A stretch of 64,000 bases of DNA. It comes from Ehretia macrophylla (lineage: Eukaryota; Streptophyta; Magnoliopsida; Boraginales; Ehretiaceae). Positions 47,160 through 60,314 of this stretch are shown piece by piece. Position 1 is the first letter of the stretch, and each line of letters opens with the position of its first letter. A program made the position numbers and the translations under genes. Where the stretch lies: contig CM075778.1 of assembly GCA_037974665.1 (NCBI GenBank), forward strand, positions 28,400,001 to 28,464,000, read 5' to 3'. The notes beneath the pieces are model-generated. The model saw only the letters and a program-made list of their open reading frames with translations, had not been told where the DNA came from and did not search any database.

Positions 47160-48008
47160 CCACGTCATGTGTTTCGCTATAGCATTTGACATGTACAATA
47201 TTTTTCACATTAGTGTCAAAGGGAAATATCTTAACTGTTTGTGGGAAATAGGCTTACCCCATTTTCTACCACCATCTATATCCTTGAAACGTGCGTGGCC
47301 ACACCGCGGACAATTTTCCATGAGACTCCGATCCTTGTAAAATAAGGTACATCCATTTACGCAAACATCAATATTCTGATATCTCAACCCTAATGACTTG
47401 ATTAGTTGCTTAAATCTATAAAGGTTTTTAGGAAAGTTATGATTCTCGGAAAACACTTCCATTAATTCTTCAATGAACCTGTTATATAGGGAGTTGCTCA
47501 TATTATGCTCGGACTTCATATTCATGTATCGAGCCACGACTGACAATTGAGTAAGTTTCACACAACCATCAAATAATGGCCTATCAGCGGCATTCAACAA
47601 CTCAAAAAATTCATGTGCTTCCATGTTAGGTTCTTCATTAATCTCAACATTGTGATCGTTGGTCAATTGCGGACCGTCAGCATCAAAAACTAATGTTCTA
47701 TAATTATTCGTTTCACCATCATGTTGCTCTTGATTATACGTCCAAGTGTTATACACATGTTCAGCTTGTGCAATCCATTGATAGTAAAATGACATAAAAC
47801 CCTTCTGATACAGATGATCTACCATAGTTCTTGTTGTTTGGAATTTTAAGTTCCGACATCTTACACATGGACATCTTATCTTGTTGTCATCCATATAATA
47901 ATGTTGTTTGCTTGCAAAAGATACAAAATTCGAAACACCTTGGATAAAGGCCTCATTAAGATTACCATGAATCTATTTCTGATACATCCATTCACGATTT
48001 GACTCCAT
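47160..48008 (-). pseudogene. CACTA TNP2-type transposase, N-terminal part
   Basis: The ATG at 48008 begins MESNREWMYQK, followed by a stop (47973-47975), then the same frame stays open from 47972 to 47205. It shows the transposase-associated domain (KIRCPCVRCRNLKFQT, HLYQKGFMSFYYQW), an acidic linker (NYRTLVFDADGPQ), and the TNP2 entry region (RFKQLIKSLGLRYQNIDVC, LFYKDRS, CPRCGHARFK, QLRYFPLTLM). After a second stop (47205-47207) it continues KILYMSNAIAKHMTWH to about 47160 and then ends abruptly. A full TNP2 protein is several hundred residues longer, so the catalytic core is missing. Two nonsense codons and a large deletion make it non-functional. Confidence 0.85.
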
Positions 48009-48400
48009 GAAATAATGCACTGAGCAATTTGATTAACGTTATTGCATTTTAAAAATTATGTAATAGATTATTAGGTAAAAGAGCTATATAATTCTATGAG
48101 TGAGAATTATCATCCATGAGTTTCACAACATGACAAAGATACACAACAAAACAATCTAAGAAGCAACATATTATTCAATGCAGAAAATGATATCTTTAAA
48201 AAATTGTACAACTTAAAACATACATGAAATTAACTTTGAATTATATTTGACAAATACTATTTAAATTGATAGACGGACATGAATCTTTTAATCCCGATAG
48301 AACAAGTCCAATTTGAAAATTCTGAGAAATCCTAATAAATTTTCTATATTAGGACACTTCTAAAAAATATATACACAAAAAATATACGAATAATATACAT
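48009..48400. other. CACTA interior, non-coding
   Basis: AT-rich stretch between the transposase start and the LTR relics. No feature seen. Confidence 0.4.
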
Positions 48401-48416
48401 TGTTGAAAATATTGGA

Positions 48417-49100
48417 TGTCACGCCACGCACGAGCCCCAATATAGAGGTAAAGTTCGGACACGACAATCAGACAGAGTCTTCTCTGTACCGTGAATAATT
48501 CAATATCTGCACTCAAAAGATTTTCACAACAACAATACATTTTTAAAATTACGCAAAATGTTCATGTATAAGGTATAATGTACAAGGTACAATGTACAAG
48601 GTTACGCAAAATGGCCCAAAGTACAATGTACAACGTATTGCATTTTAAATAAGTGACAACTCGACAAATATGAAGTTAGAATAATTCAATAAAACATTTT
48701 AATAGTTGATCCAGTCGGACATGACATTGGAATTTTTAATTTTATAGTTTACGATTATCCGAATTTGAAATCAACAACCACAAATAGTTAAGGTAAAAAA
48801 AAAAAAACTTGAAATTAAAAAAAAAATATCACCTAAACTTGGAAAAGCCGGATGCGACAAACTGATAGAGTCTGCTCTGTACCGTGAATAATCTGATAAA
48901 CATTAGTCAAAGACATTCACACAACTCCATTTATAGTATAATGAACTACGCAAAATGGTCTGTACAAGGTTACGCAATATAAATATGTCACAACTCGACA
49001 AATATGAGGTTAGAATAATTTAATAAAATATTTTAATAGTTGATCCGGGCTTAGACTTGACATTATATTTATAATTTTATAGTTTACGATTATCCGAATT
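48417..49100. repeat. Two tandem LTR-like relics inside CACTA
   Basis: Starts tgtcacgccacgcacgagcc; then cagacagagtcttctctgta (48471-48490) and ctgatagagtctgctctgta (48865-48884), each followed by ccgtgaataat and a cactcaaaag / agtcaaagac phrase. The gypsy LTR at 35908 has the same order (gtaacgccccgaa, cggacagagtctcctctgta, cactcaagacatt). I infer a diverged relative of that LTR, present as two tandem remnants. One remnant is at 760-950 in the other CACTA copy. Confidence 0.45.
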
Positions 49101-49984
49101 TGAAATCAACAACAAAAAAAACAAAACAAAAATTTCGGGAAAAAAAATCCGAAATTAAAAAATATCACCTAAATATGTAAAAAAAACCAATTCAAAAAAA
49201 GAAATTATAACAAAAAACAAAGAATAGGTAAATAAAAAACGAAAATAAATATATCCAAAAATAAAAAATAAAATAAAAAATTCAAAAATAAAAAACAAAT
49301 AACCTAAAGATGTTAAAAATAACACAAATAAAAAAAATTATAACAAAAAAAGTATAGATAAAAAAAACAAAAATTATAAAAAAAATCCAAAAATTAAAAA
49401 ACAAAAATTCCCAAAATAAAATAAAAAATCAGAAAATAAAATAAAAATAACCTAAATATGTTAAAAATAACACAATTTAAAAAAAAAAGAAATTATAAGA
49501 AGAAAAATAGATTAGAAAAAAACAAAAAACAAAATCCAACAGTAAAAAAAAATCCAAAAATACAAAAAAAAAACTAAATTAACATATTTAGATTAGGTGC
49601 ATTATTAATTAATATCTTCATAACAACAAAAAAATTTATAATATATACATAGATTATACATATAGATGTACATACATATATATATAACCTCACAAAAACA
49701 AATTATTTGTGACGTAGGGGAGAGGGTGTTGAGAGGGTCTATAGCTTCATAGGGGTGGTGGAGTTAGCTAGATCTATACATACATACACATATATTTATA
49801 TATACATACATATATATATATATCACATATATAAATAACAAAAAAAATAGACATTATTACCTCAAATAAAATGGTGGTGAAGGGTCTATAGAGGGGTGGG
49901 AAGGTGTGGGGCGCACGGATTGGGTGGGGCGTGGGGTGAGGGGTAGGTGGGGGTGAGGTTTTTTGTTTTGAAAAACTGAAAAAT

Positions 49985-50605
49985 GAAATAACAGAGGGCA
50001 GAGCCTCTGCCCTCTGTTATTTCAATTTAATTGGGCGACGACCGGGTGTGACCCAGGGTCGTCGCCCAATTAAAAGAGGCCCACATCCTGGGCCTCTTTA
50101 TGGAGACGGGTAGCCGCCCGTCTCCAATAAAAGATGTAGGCCTCTTTGTGGAGACGGGTAGTCGCTTGTCTCCAACAGCAGTCCGTCTCCAAAAATATGG
50201 AGAAGGGCTGATACCCATCCCTACTAAAAGAGGCCCACGGGCCTCTTTTTGGAGAAGGGCTGGTGCCTGTCTCCAAAATGGCGATAGATGTCTACTCGTC
50301 TCCAACATGGAGACGGGCTACGGCCCGTCTCCAACATAGAAACGGGCATCAGCCCATCTCCAAAATGGCGATGGGCGTCTGCCCATCTCCAACATGGAGA
50401 CGGGCTGCAGCCCGTCTCCAACATAGAGACAGGCATCAGCTCGTCTCCAAAATGGCGATGGGCATCCGCCCATCTCTATTAGGGAGACGGGCTGGTTCCC
50501 GTCTCCAAGTAGGCCTCTTTGTCGAGATGAGAAATAGTCCGTCTTCATTAGAGATAGGAAATTACCCATCGCCATTAGAGATGGGCATAGTTTCCCGTCT
50601 CTAAT
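49985..50605. repeat. Hairpin array, second CACTA copy
   Basis: Counterpart of 1952-2480. It opens with the same 15-bp-arm hairpin (49985-50023). It has more GGAGACGGGC...GCCCGTCTCC and GGAGATGGGC...GCCCATCTCC units between 50275 and 50510, so unit number has changed since the duplication. Confidence 0.75.
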
Positions 50606-51748
50606 TTAGACAATCACAAGAATGGCTCTAATAATTTGGTGAATACCCTCTCACCGTGCCCTCACCCTGCCGTTGTCAATGTTTGGACACTTACGTGAAT
50701 TTGACACCAATAATTTGGAGAAGACCCCTCACCGTGCTGTGGCCAAATTTTCACCATTTTCAGTTCTATATAAAGAATCAACAATCCCGCTTGTTGTTTT
50801 CGATCTTTACATAAGCTTAACCTCGGTGCATCAACATCTTATAAACGTTGAGTAAGGAAATTCAAGGTCAGTGGGTTACCGTTAAAAAGGAGGAAGACCC
50901 AAAAAAATTTGCTCCACCGAAGGCAAGCAGTAGCAGAGTTGAAGGTTGATTTGATCTAAACGAACCACCAAAAGAAAATGGTTACATTTTGATGGCTCAA
51001 AACCATCAAAGGTCTATGGATCAAATGTATCGCATCCTTCTGCCGAAGTTGTTCGAGTGAAAATTATGTAAAAAATTGGTAGTTAAATTTAATAATATGT
51101 AATATATTATATGGATATGTGTGTGTATCTTGTTAAGGACTTTTGTATGGTGATGACTAAAGTTAACCGTCTGTTAATATAATCCCTAGTTATCGAATGT
51201 TATGAAATAAAATCTTGTCGATTGCAAATTATATTATCAAATTTCTCTCATATTGTAGTTAATATCTACACAAACATAGTATTTTATTTTTACCTCAAAT
51301 AATGTCAGTACTTCAAGTTAACAATTTTTGAGTGAACTGGTACTGCTTCTGAAAAAAATTTAACACATCGTTGTTACTCAGTGTTTGAAGGCCTTATTCT
51401 TTAAAAAAAATAATATAAAATTTAGCCGACACCCTTTTTGGTGACGGCACGGTGACGGTCTATCACCATACCGTCACCGTGCCGTCTCCATTTATCAGAA
51501 TCGGAGAAACTTGTCACTAAGTCGTTACCAAATTAGTGACGGTCATAGCTTGGCCGTCACCGAAAATTAGAGACGGTTAACAAAGCCGTCACTGTTAGTG
51601 ACGGTATAGTGACGGGTATTTTTGTCTGACACTGTGTTGTCACTGTTTCGTCACAAAATTGGCGTTAACCTTTCTCTTCACTGTACTGTCGCCATATCTG
51701 CAATGGTTTGGCGACGATCCGTCGCAGAATCCAGTTCTTTTTGTAGTG

Positions 51749-51955
51749 ATCCAATTGATACGCCTACAACTTATATGATGTGTTACCTTTTATTACTTAG
51801 AGATTTTACGATTTTGTAATTGGTGAATGGTAACACCTAATCAAATTATAATCGTAAATACATCATTTTTTTCATTAGGCTATCTTCAAAATTGAAATAC
51901 AATTAAAAATTCACAATCCAAAACTTATTTGATTTTTGTATATTTAATACTAAAA
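51749..51955 (+). repeat. FAR 3' flank module after CACTA
   Basis: Begins with the ATC target copy and matches 3643-3850 and 14684-14890. Non-coding. Confidence 0.65.
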
Positions 51956-53881
51956 TCTCGCAAACATGACTCCCAGTTTTCTCTTTAACAATTTCTTCAA
52001 ATTGGATCTTTATGTTAATTGTTAATGAACTCTTAATTGGTGAAATACGTATAGAGATAGTATTTTTAATCTTAGAGTATGTTAAGTCTTAACTTGGTTA
52101 GTTGAAATGATAATATTTTACCATTTAAAAAAATAAAAGTATCTATGTAAATTAATAATTATTAATTTATCAATAAATTAATATTTAGCTAAATTAAGAG
52201 AAGTTAAGTGGTTTCAAGACAATTAATTTAAAGAGGTTATACGATTTATTGAATCAAAGCAAACACTATTTAACCCAACACAATCTCTTATTATTTGTGG
52301 TATCATCAGTTTCTAAATAGCAAAAATGGCTTCTCATCTCAAAGTGTCAAGAGAAAAGAACCACGACGGATGAAATGTGTAAAGAATTATATGAGCATAA
52401 CAAAGAACATCCATCATGCATGCAATTAGAATTGTAGTAATAGGTTTTGAAAAAATATGATTTGCAACTTAGTCAATGGTAGCTTGTTTAAAATTTAGCA
52501 GAATAAGGTTCTAAAAATTTAAAAGTAAAAAATGTAAAAAAATGTGGTAAAGAGAAATTTTTAATTGTCTAGTGAACAATCATGATAAAAATGTATGCAC
52601 TTTTTAGTTAATTATTAATTTATAAATATTTGGGATCTATAAGATACAAATAAAATATTTAAAATATTTTATTTTATAATTATACAAAGACTATTAATTT
52701 TGTAAATTTGCCCAAGTCGGGATCAAATAATTTTATTATCTAAAAGAGATTAATAATTTTTTGACTATTAATTTAAAGAGGTTCTAGTACTATATCTATA
52801 AAATTCACCACATTATTCAAATTCTAATACAGTATAAGAACCTGAGCTACTTCACTTAAAATCAATTGGTTTTGGGATAAAACTTCAAGTTTCTTAATAT
52901 GGTATTAGAGCTGGACCCTTGGTCCAATCTTGTTCATCTTCTGCGTGTGTTTCACGTATGTTCAATCTTTCACGTGTATTCAATCTTCTTCTGTGTGTGT
53001 TATTTTCTATGCGTGTGCATGTGTGACTTATCTCAAAATTAGGTCACACTTGTATTCAATCTTCTTTGTGTGTCCCATGTGCATTTAAACTTCCATGTCT
53101 ATTTTTCACGTATGACCTCTCTCAAATCAAGTCACACGTGAGGGGAATGTTAAAATATACACTTGTCCTATATCGAAAAATTTAAAAACTTCAAGATTAC
53201 CTTATAAGATCTTGGAGTACTTCACTTAACATCAATTAGTTTTAGAATGAAATCTCGTACTTCTTAACACTAAGGTGTTGGCTAATAGTAGTGGTAAATG
53301 TGGTGATAATGGATTGAATGTGTATGCTTAGTACGATGGGAATGGTGGGTAGTATTTTGTGACCTATGTGGAAACAATCAAATGTCAATTTTATTCCTTT
53401 GAAACAAAACAAATTTGGAGAATGATTTGAAACATTATACATGTTTAGTAGTCTTTGACGAGATTTACCTTCAGTTTTAAGGTCAAAATTGGTCAAAATG
53501 CTTGCGATAATACAAAGTTTGATTGGTGATTTAGAACAAAACAATTGAGCGATTATTATTATCTTTGAACCTCATTTTTAGGTATTTCACATTTGGACCT
53601 AATGCGGAATTTTGATGTTCAATAGTTTAGAGATAGGGTATCAGCCACCTATGAAAGAGTGAAAAACTAGATTTACAAATTTAATCACTTTGTGGCAAGA
53701 TTATATTATCCAAATAATCCCAAACCATGTTTTAAACAAAACTAAATATATAGATTTTAAAAAATTTTAAAAGCATTACGTATAATTTTAGTTTTGTTTA
53801 TGCAATTGAAGAATAAACTTTGTTTATTCATTTGAAGAACTTTTGAAGAGTACATATTTGAATTATTAGAATTCCTTACAG
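51956..53881 (+). other. Relic FAR intron 6 leading into psi-3
   Basis: Same 48-bp filler (51956-52003) and intron-6 sequence as 3851-6332. Two further deletions are seen: one near 53398 (about 290 bp relative to psi-1) and one near 53780 (about 500 bp) that removed exon 7 and intron 7. Contains the TRIM-like element at 52780-53269. Confidence 0.65.
52780..53269 (+). mobile_element. TRIM-like element, third copy
   Basis: Left repeat about 52780-52899, TGGTATTAGAG just after, purine tract GTGAGGGGAA, right repeat 53148-53269 (TGTTAAAATATACAC...TTCTTAACA). Confidence 0.5.
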
Positions 53882-54095
53882 ATACCAGATGATACGGTAG
53901 TGGATTTTATTCTTGCTATAATGGTCGCATATGCACATCAGCTGCCCCAACCGCTCATTTATCATATTGGTTCTTCTCGAAGGAATCCTCTAACTTATGC
54001 TGACCTTTACAAATTTGCCTTCAATTATTTCACAAAAAGTCCATGGACCAATGCTAGTGGAAAACCAGTGAAAGTCACGAGATTTAAAATATTAA

Positions 54096-54417
54096 AGTAG
54101 CGATTGGTATATTGGAATGAATTTGGGCATGAATTGAATGAACCAAGAAATAGAATGAAAGTGGGAATGGAATGAAGTTGGGAATGAGAATGATATGTTT
54201 GATATGCTGTAGGAATTAAAATTAGTAATGTGAATGACTTGTATAATATGACAAAATTTCCCTTTTATTATTATAACATTAAAAATAAAAATAAATATAA
54301 GCATAACCATAAATAATATAAACATAAATAATAATAATAATAACAAAATAAAAATAATAAATAATAAATAATAATAATAATATTAACAAAATAAAAATAA
54401 TATCAACAACAACAACA

Positions 54418-54462
<45 letters not shown>

Positions 54463-55057
54463 TTATTATTATTATTTTACTTTATTATTATTATAAGTAT
54501 TTTTATTATTATTTTAATAACTATTATTATTTTTTATTTTTGTTTTTATTATTATTTTATTATTTTTATTTATTATTATTATTATCATTTTTTTATTATT
54601 TTTATAATAATTATTATTATTTACATAATAATATTATATTTTATTATTATTTTTATTATTTTTATTATTATTATTATTTAACCACTATTATTATTTTTTA
54701 TTTTTGTTTTTATTATTATTTTATTATTTTGTTTTTATTTTTATTTTCATAATAATAATAATTATCATTTTTATAATAATTATTATTATATTTTTTAATT
54801 ATTATTATTATTGTAAAATAAATTATTTACAAAAGTTATGCTATATAAGGGTATGATAGTCAAGTTTATTCTTAAACACATGAGAATGGACTATTCTCAT
54901 GTATTTGGTCTGGAATGGATATTTCCATGTATGTGGGAATGAAATTCCTTTGGGAATGAGATTCCTAAATCCATTCCCTCATACCAAACATGAGAATTAA
55001 AATAAAATTAAGAATGTCATTTCATTCTCAACTTATTTTCACATACCAATCACTGCC
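54096..55057. mobile_element. Tourist-like MITE in psi-3 exon 8
   Basis: 962 bp between TAA duplications (54093-54095, 55058-55060). The first base of the left repeat is changed (AGTAGCGATTGG). The interior TTA tract (54419-54463) is shorter than in the psi-1 copy. Confidence 0.8.
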
Positions 55058-55864
55058 TAAGAACCATGGCTAGTTTTCGCAAACATTTCATGGTTTGTCT
55101 TCTACCACTCGTGAAGGTCAGTTGTCATAATACCAAACTTTCTCTTTCATCACAAAGTAATATTAAACTTTCCAACCTCAGCCATGTCTATTTATTTGGA
55201 TTGTATGTCATACATGATCCAAATTAGTCTTTTCATCACCAACATGTCCACTAAATAGTTCTCATTCTTTTATACAGAGCAGGATTTAGGATTTTTCTAA
55301 ATAAGAACTAAAATTTAGAATTTTTATATACATTTTTTAACTAAAAATATATACATATTTACTTTTTTTTTTAAGTACATTGAATTTTTAACTTTTTTGG
55401 GGCTAGTGGGAGCTGCAAACACGTCCGCCATTGCTTTTATACGAGGTATATCCAAAATGTAAATAAATTTGATTAATAGCAGAGTCTTAGGAGCCATATT
55501 TGTCTTTTAGTTTCTTATTGATAATAGGCTTTGTAATATATGCCTTTACTATGTAAGTATTTTCTACGTAAAATTTCTATGTCCACGAAAATCATTTCGA
55601 ATAAATGATTTGTACATCTTTTTCTCCTTTTTCTTTTGTTGGTATACTTGTAATAAATAGATAGTCTCAAATTACTTCTCCCTACAACAAAGATCAAACA
55701 TTACAAGATACAAGTACATATACATCGTTTTAAAAGTTTCACCGTGTTTTTTGGAATAACTTGCACTTTGTAGTTGTAGGCACAATGATTTACACATTTA
55801 TTTTAATTTTCTTATAGGTATCAAAGTTGGTGAATATGGTATCTTGTCGACATTTTGAAGAGCA

Positions 55865-56093
55865 TGATGAGATTTAGAGAATTTGAGAAAAAGAGCATTA
55901 GTATTATATATTTCAATCAGTACACAAAGTGCTATATATATATATAGCTGATGTTACAATACAAGTGCTTATGACAGCTGTACAACTTATCACGTGCATT
56001 CACGTTCTTGAGCAACTAACATCCTAACAATCTTTACACGTTTCTTTGAGTTTAGTTGAGCTAGCAGGAGCTTCATTATGTTGTGCTTTATCA
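55865..56093 (-). repeat. Copia 3' LTR, psi-3 element
   Basis: Orthologue of 8671-8897, with TG...CA ends. The internal TA run is one unit longer. Confidence 0.9.
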
Positions 56094-59000
56094 TGCCCTC
56101 TCAAGCTGAGCCTTGAGTTAGTAAGAGGAAGATCGGCACGAAACTGAAGAAATAAGGTTGCAGCAAGAGGCTTTGTAAAGAGATCAGCAACTTGAGCTGA
56201 AGAAAGGACATGTGAAACCTTGAGCTGACGACATAAAACCTGCTCACAAACAAAATGGTAATCGAGCTCGATGTGTTTTATGCGACTGTGAAATACAGGA
56301 TTAACAACCAAAGCTAAGGCAGAGGCATTATCACACCAAAGAGTGGGACAAGGTGATGAAATGGATAAGTCTTTCAAGACATAAGATAGCCACTTTAACT
56401 CAGCTGCAGTGAAAGCCATAGCTCGATATTTGGTTCGGTTGAAGATCGAGGAACAGTGGGCTGGCGTTTGAACACCAAGAGATTAAATTATTGCCAAGAA
56501 AAATACAAAACCCTGTGGTAAACCTACATGTTTGGGGATCCGAAGCCCAATCAGAGTCAGAAAATGCATGTAACTGAAGTGGATTGGACTGAAATTGAAG
56601 GCCATGACCAAGAGTGCCCTGTACATATCTCAAAATGTGTTTGAGTGCAGAGAAATCAGCCTGAGTTGGGCTATGCATTTTCTGACAAATAGAGTTAACA
56701 GAGTATTGAAGATCGGGTCGTGTTATTGTTAAATACTGCAATGGTCCTACTAAGCTACGAAATTGAGTAGGAGATGAATAAGGTTGTGCATCTGAAGATG
56801 TATTAGAGGTAGTAACTGCAGCAGGGGTTGAGCTAGACTTACAGTTTGCCATTCCAGCTTTATTAAGCAAATCCATAGCATATTTGGTCTGATGCAATAA
56901 CAGACCAGTTGAATTGTATTCTACCTTTAAACCCAGAAAATAAGAAAGTTTGCCCAGATCCTTCATGGTGAATCTAGAGCGCATTGCTTGAATCAGTGAA
57001 GCAATAGCCTTGTTATCACTGCCAGTGATGACAAGGTCATCAACAGATACAAGAACAATAAGAGTGAATGTTGAGCTTTTTCTGACAAACAGAGAGGTAT
57101 CAGCCTTGCTACATAGGAAGCCCTGTGATAGAAGAAAAGCATGCAATAGTTGGTACCAGGCTCTTGGAGCCTGTTTAAAGCCATACAATGATTTGTGGAG
57201 TTTGCAAACATGGTGAGGTAGTTGAGGATGTTCAAAACCCTGAGGTTGGACCATGTAAACCTCTTCTTGAAGAAGTCCATGGAGGAAAGCATTTGACACA
57301 TCTAATTGCCTGAGTTCCCAGCTAGATTGCAGTGCCAAAGAAAGAACAATGCGAACTATTTGTGCCTTCACAACTGGACTAAACGTTTCTCCATAATCCA
57401 ACCCATACTCCTGATGATAGCCCTTTGTGACAAGTCGAGCTTTTTGTTTAGCAATGCTTCCATCTGCATTTCTCTTGACTTTGAAAACCCAACGACAACC
57501 AATAGGTTGTCTATTTGATGGCAAAGGTACAAGATTCCAGGTATGTTTCTTTAGCAAGGAATGGTACTCTTCAGTCATGGATTTAACCCAGTAGGGAAAT
57601 TGACTGCTTTTTTATAAGTGGTTGGCTCTATTTCAGGTGGTGGTTGAAGGAGTGCAGCAACTGAGAAAAGTTTAGGTTTCAATAAGCCTGTTTGTGACCT
57701 TGTAACCATAGGATGACAAGGTTGAGGGGGAACATTTGAGGAAGAAGCAACAATAACAGATTGTGGAAGTAGATGATCATTGTCAAGAGGAGCAGAAGAG
57801 GTATAAGATGAGAAAGAAGAAGTGGAGGACTCAGAAGATGAAATTATAGTTGTTGGAGAAGGAGTAGACACCTGACTTGGATCAGAGTTGTTAGAAATGA
57901 CTATATCAGATGAATCATAGGGTTTAGAGGGAGGTGAGGGTACGACATGCGATTAATGAGGAAATTTGCAGTGGCTAGAGCTTCAAGCCAAAATCTAGAA
58001 GACAGATGAGCTTGGTGGAGAAGAGAGAGCATTGTTTCTATCAAGTGCATATGTTTTCTCTATACTCTACCGTTCTGCTTAGAAGTATAAGGATAAGAAG
58101 TATGATGCAAAGTCCCCATGGATTGAAGATAGGCACCAAATTTGTGATTTACAAATTCTCTACCATTGTCTGTGAAAAAAATTTGTATAGTTGCATCAAA
58201 TTGAGTTTTAATGAAAAAAGTAAAAGTACAAAATGCATGATAGGAATTTCCTTTAGATTTCAAAGGATAAATCCAAGCATATCTACTATAGTCATCCACA
58301 AAAGGCAAGTAATATAAAAAATGATTAAAAGAAGCAACAGCAGATGGTCCCCAAACATCTGCATGAACAAGTTGAAATGGTTTGCTGCTTTCAATTTGTG
58401 ACAATGTAAAAGGCAGTCTATGTGACTTTACAACCATACAAGGTTCACAGACAAGCTTATTATTGGAAGGGGAAATACGTAAAATAGAATAAAGAGGTTG
58501 AACTGCTTGCCGAGAAGGGTGCCCCAGCCTGAGATGCCACAGAGTATCAGAAGTAGGAAGAGAAGATATACTGGTACACTTCATAGCTTGTAGACAAGGC
58601 TGAGAAGGTAGGGGATAGAGGCCTCCTTTACAAGGGCCCTGGAACTTGACCTGATAAGTCACATTATCAAAAATGAGAATCTGTTTAGAGTTAAAAACCA
58701 AAGTAGCATTATTGTCTTTGGCAAGCTGATAAACATATAGCAGATTAGTGGAGATCTGAGGGACATGGAATACTTGTGAAAGAGCAAAAGATGAATGAGG
58801 AGTATAAAAAGTACCATGGCCAGTGTGTGCAATAGGAAGGTTCTGACCATTGCCAACAGTGATTGTATCCATGCCATCATATGGTTGAGCATAGGCCAAA
58901 TGAGAAAGATCAGCAGTAACATGAGTGTTGGCCCCTGTATCCAAGAACCAAGGAGCATCAGTACCAGTAAACTGAGAGTTTTGAGCTGCCATTACCTGCT

Positions 59001-59968
59001 TATTCGATTGAGTACTGGCATAGGTGGTGATGTAAAGGCGGTGCCAACAATCAATCGTACAGTGATTAGGCTTTCCAAAAATCTGGCCAAAAATAGGGCC
59101 TTCAGAAGAAGAGAAGCCTTTGGACTGAGCTTGAGATGATGAATTCTGGTATCCACGACCAAAGTTACCACCTTTACCAGAGCCTCGATTGTTCCTTCCT
59201 CCACGAGATTGTTGTCTACCACGACTTCGCTGATTATTGCCAAAGTATGAGTCTTTTGAACAATTAGGGCAGAGTGAAAATCAGTAGTGACAGGCTCAGA
59301 GATTTTGAGTGAAGTAGACAACTGCAAGTATAATTCTTCAGAGAGAAGTAAGCTAGAGAGCTCAGCAACTGAAATCGGATATGATCGAACTCTAATTGAA
59401 GCTTTAAAAGCATCATATTCTGTAGGCAATCCTTTTAAAATATATAGAATCAAATCATCTTCTTTGATTGTTTCAGTGACATTAGCCAAATTATCAGTAA
59501 TCATCTTGACTTCATCAAGGTAAGATTGCATCGATTGTGAAGTCTTCGAAGGAGTACATAGTTTCATTTTAAGCTGATGAATATGAGATCGAGAGAGCGA
59601 ACTGAACCTTTTTCTAGAGCATTCCACACAGCCTGAAATATCCGCAGATGTAGTAATTGAGGTAATACCTGTGGCGTGATAGAGGCGAAGAGACATGTAC
59701 GAAGATGTTGATCAACTTGAATCCATGAGAGAAACGCTGGATTAGAAACAAGTTCAGCATTTTTGCTCTCAAGAAGCTTCGGTGGACACGGCAAGGTGCC
59801 GTTAATATGATCTAGAAGCTGTGTAGCTTCGAGAACTGCCTGCAACTGCGCTTTCCATAAGATATAGTTGGAGTTGTCCAACTTTATCGGAACAAGAGAG
59901 TTCATATTGTGGATAAAAAGACGCAGTCCTGACGGAAGATCAAAACTAGAAGTGGAAGTTGTCGCCAT
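56024..59968 (-). pseudogene. Copia gag-pol polyprotein relic (psi-3 element)
   Basis: GAG N-terminus at 59564-59968; shifted GAG frames at 58992-59696; protease and integrase at 58060-58992 (DTGANTHVTAD; FVDDYSRYAWIYPL; FFTDNGREFVN); a Ser/Thr/Pro-rich linker at 57575-57871; reverse transcriptase at 56400-57578, uninterrupted ([38 protein letters not shown] with Ser for the usual Tyr of YVDD); RNase H at 56024-56419 in another frame. Integrase stops at 58060-58062, where the third catalytic acid would be expected shortly after QNGRV. The psi-1 copy has a stop at the same spot. Sequence then passes from FLINRM straight toward the linker, so the integrase C-terminal part is probably deleted in both. 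Confidence 0.87.
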
Positions 59969-60087
59969 TAGAGATGATGAAAAAGGTTCGAAATTGCTGA
60001 TTTGCAGAAGAAAAAAAAATGAAGTTGTGCTTTAATGGCGGTTTGTGGATCGAAGAAGACAGAGGTCTTATAAGGCTCTCGATACCA

Positions 60088-60314
60088 TGATGAGATTTAG
60101 AGAATTTGAGAAAAAGAGCATTAGTGTTATATATTTCAGTCAGTACACAAAGAGCTATATATATATTGTTGATGTTACAATACAAGTGCTTATGACAGCT
60201 GTACAACTTATCACGTGCATTCACGTGCTTAAGCAACTAACTTTCTAACAATCTTCACACGCTTCTTTGAGCTTAGTTGAGCTAGCAGGAGCTTCATTAT
60301 GATGTGCTTTATCA
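60088..60314 (-). repeat. Copia 5' LTR, psi-3 element
   Basis: Orthologue of 12828-13054, with only about three differences seen by eye. Confidence 0.9.

Larger units (their letters stand above)
46283..51748. mobile_element. CACTA (En/Spm-like) transposon with both ends, 5.5 kb
   Basis: The left terminus is CACTACAAAAAAAAATT and the right is TTCTTTTTGTAGTG. Flanks ATT and ATC fit a 3-bp target duplication with one change. The uninterrupted site is at 14677-14690. GTGACGG/CCGTCAC-type repeats crowd both ends (46310-46770 and 51430-51745). Inside are part of a TNP2-type transposase, a coiled-coil piece, LTR relics, an A-rich tandem array and a hairpin array. The transposase is broken, so movement would need help in trans. 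Confidence 0.88.
55865..60314 (-). mobile_element. Ty1/copia retrotransposon, defective, in psi-3 exon 9
   Basis: LTRs 55865-56093 (229 bp) and 60088-60314 (227 bp). Flanks GAGCA (55860-55864) and AAGCA (60315-60319) are the target duplication with one change. Same site, orientation and internal structure as 8671-13054, but 66 bp longer, mainly because the reverse transcriptase is not deleted. Primer-binding site at 60074-60087, minus strand. Confidence 0.92.
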
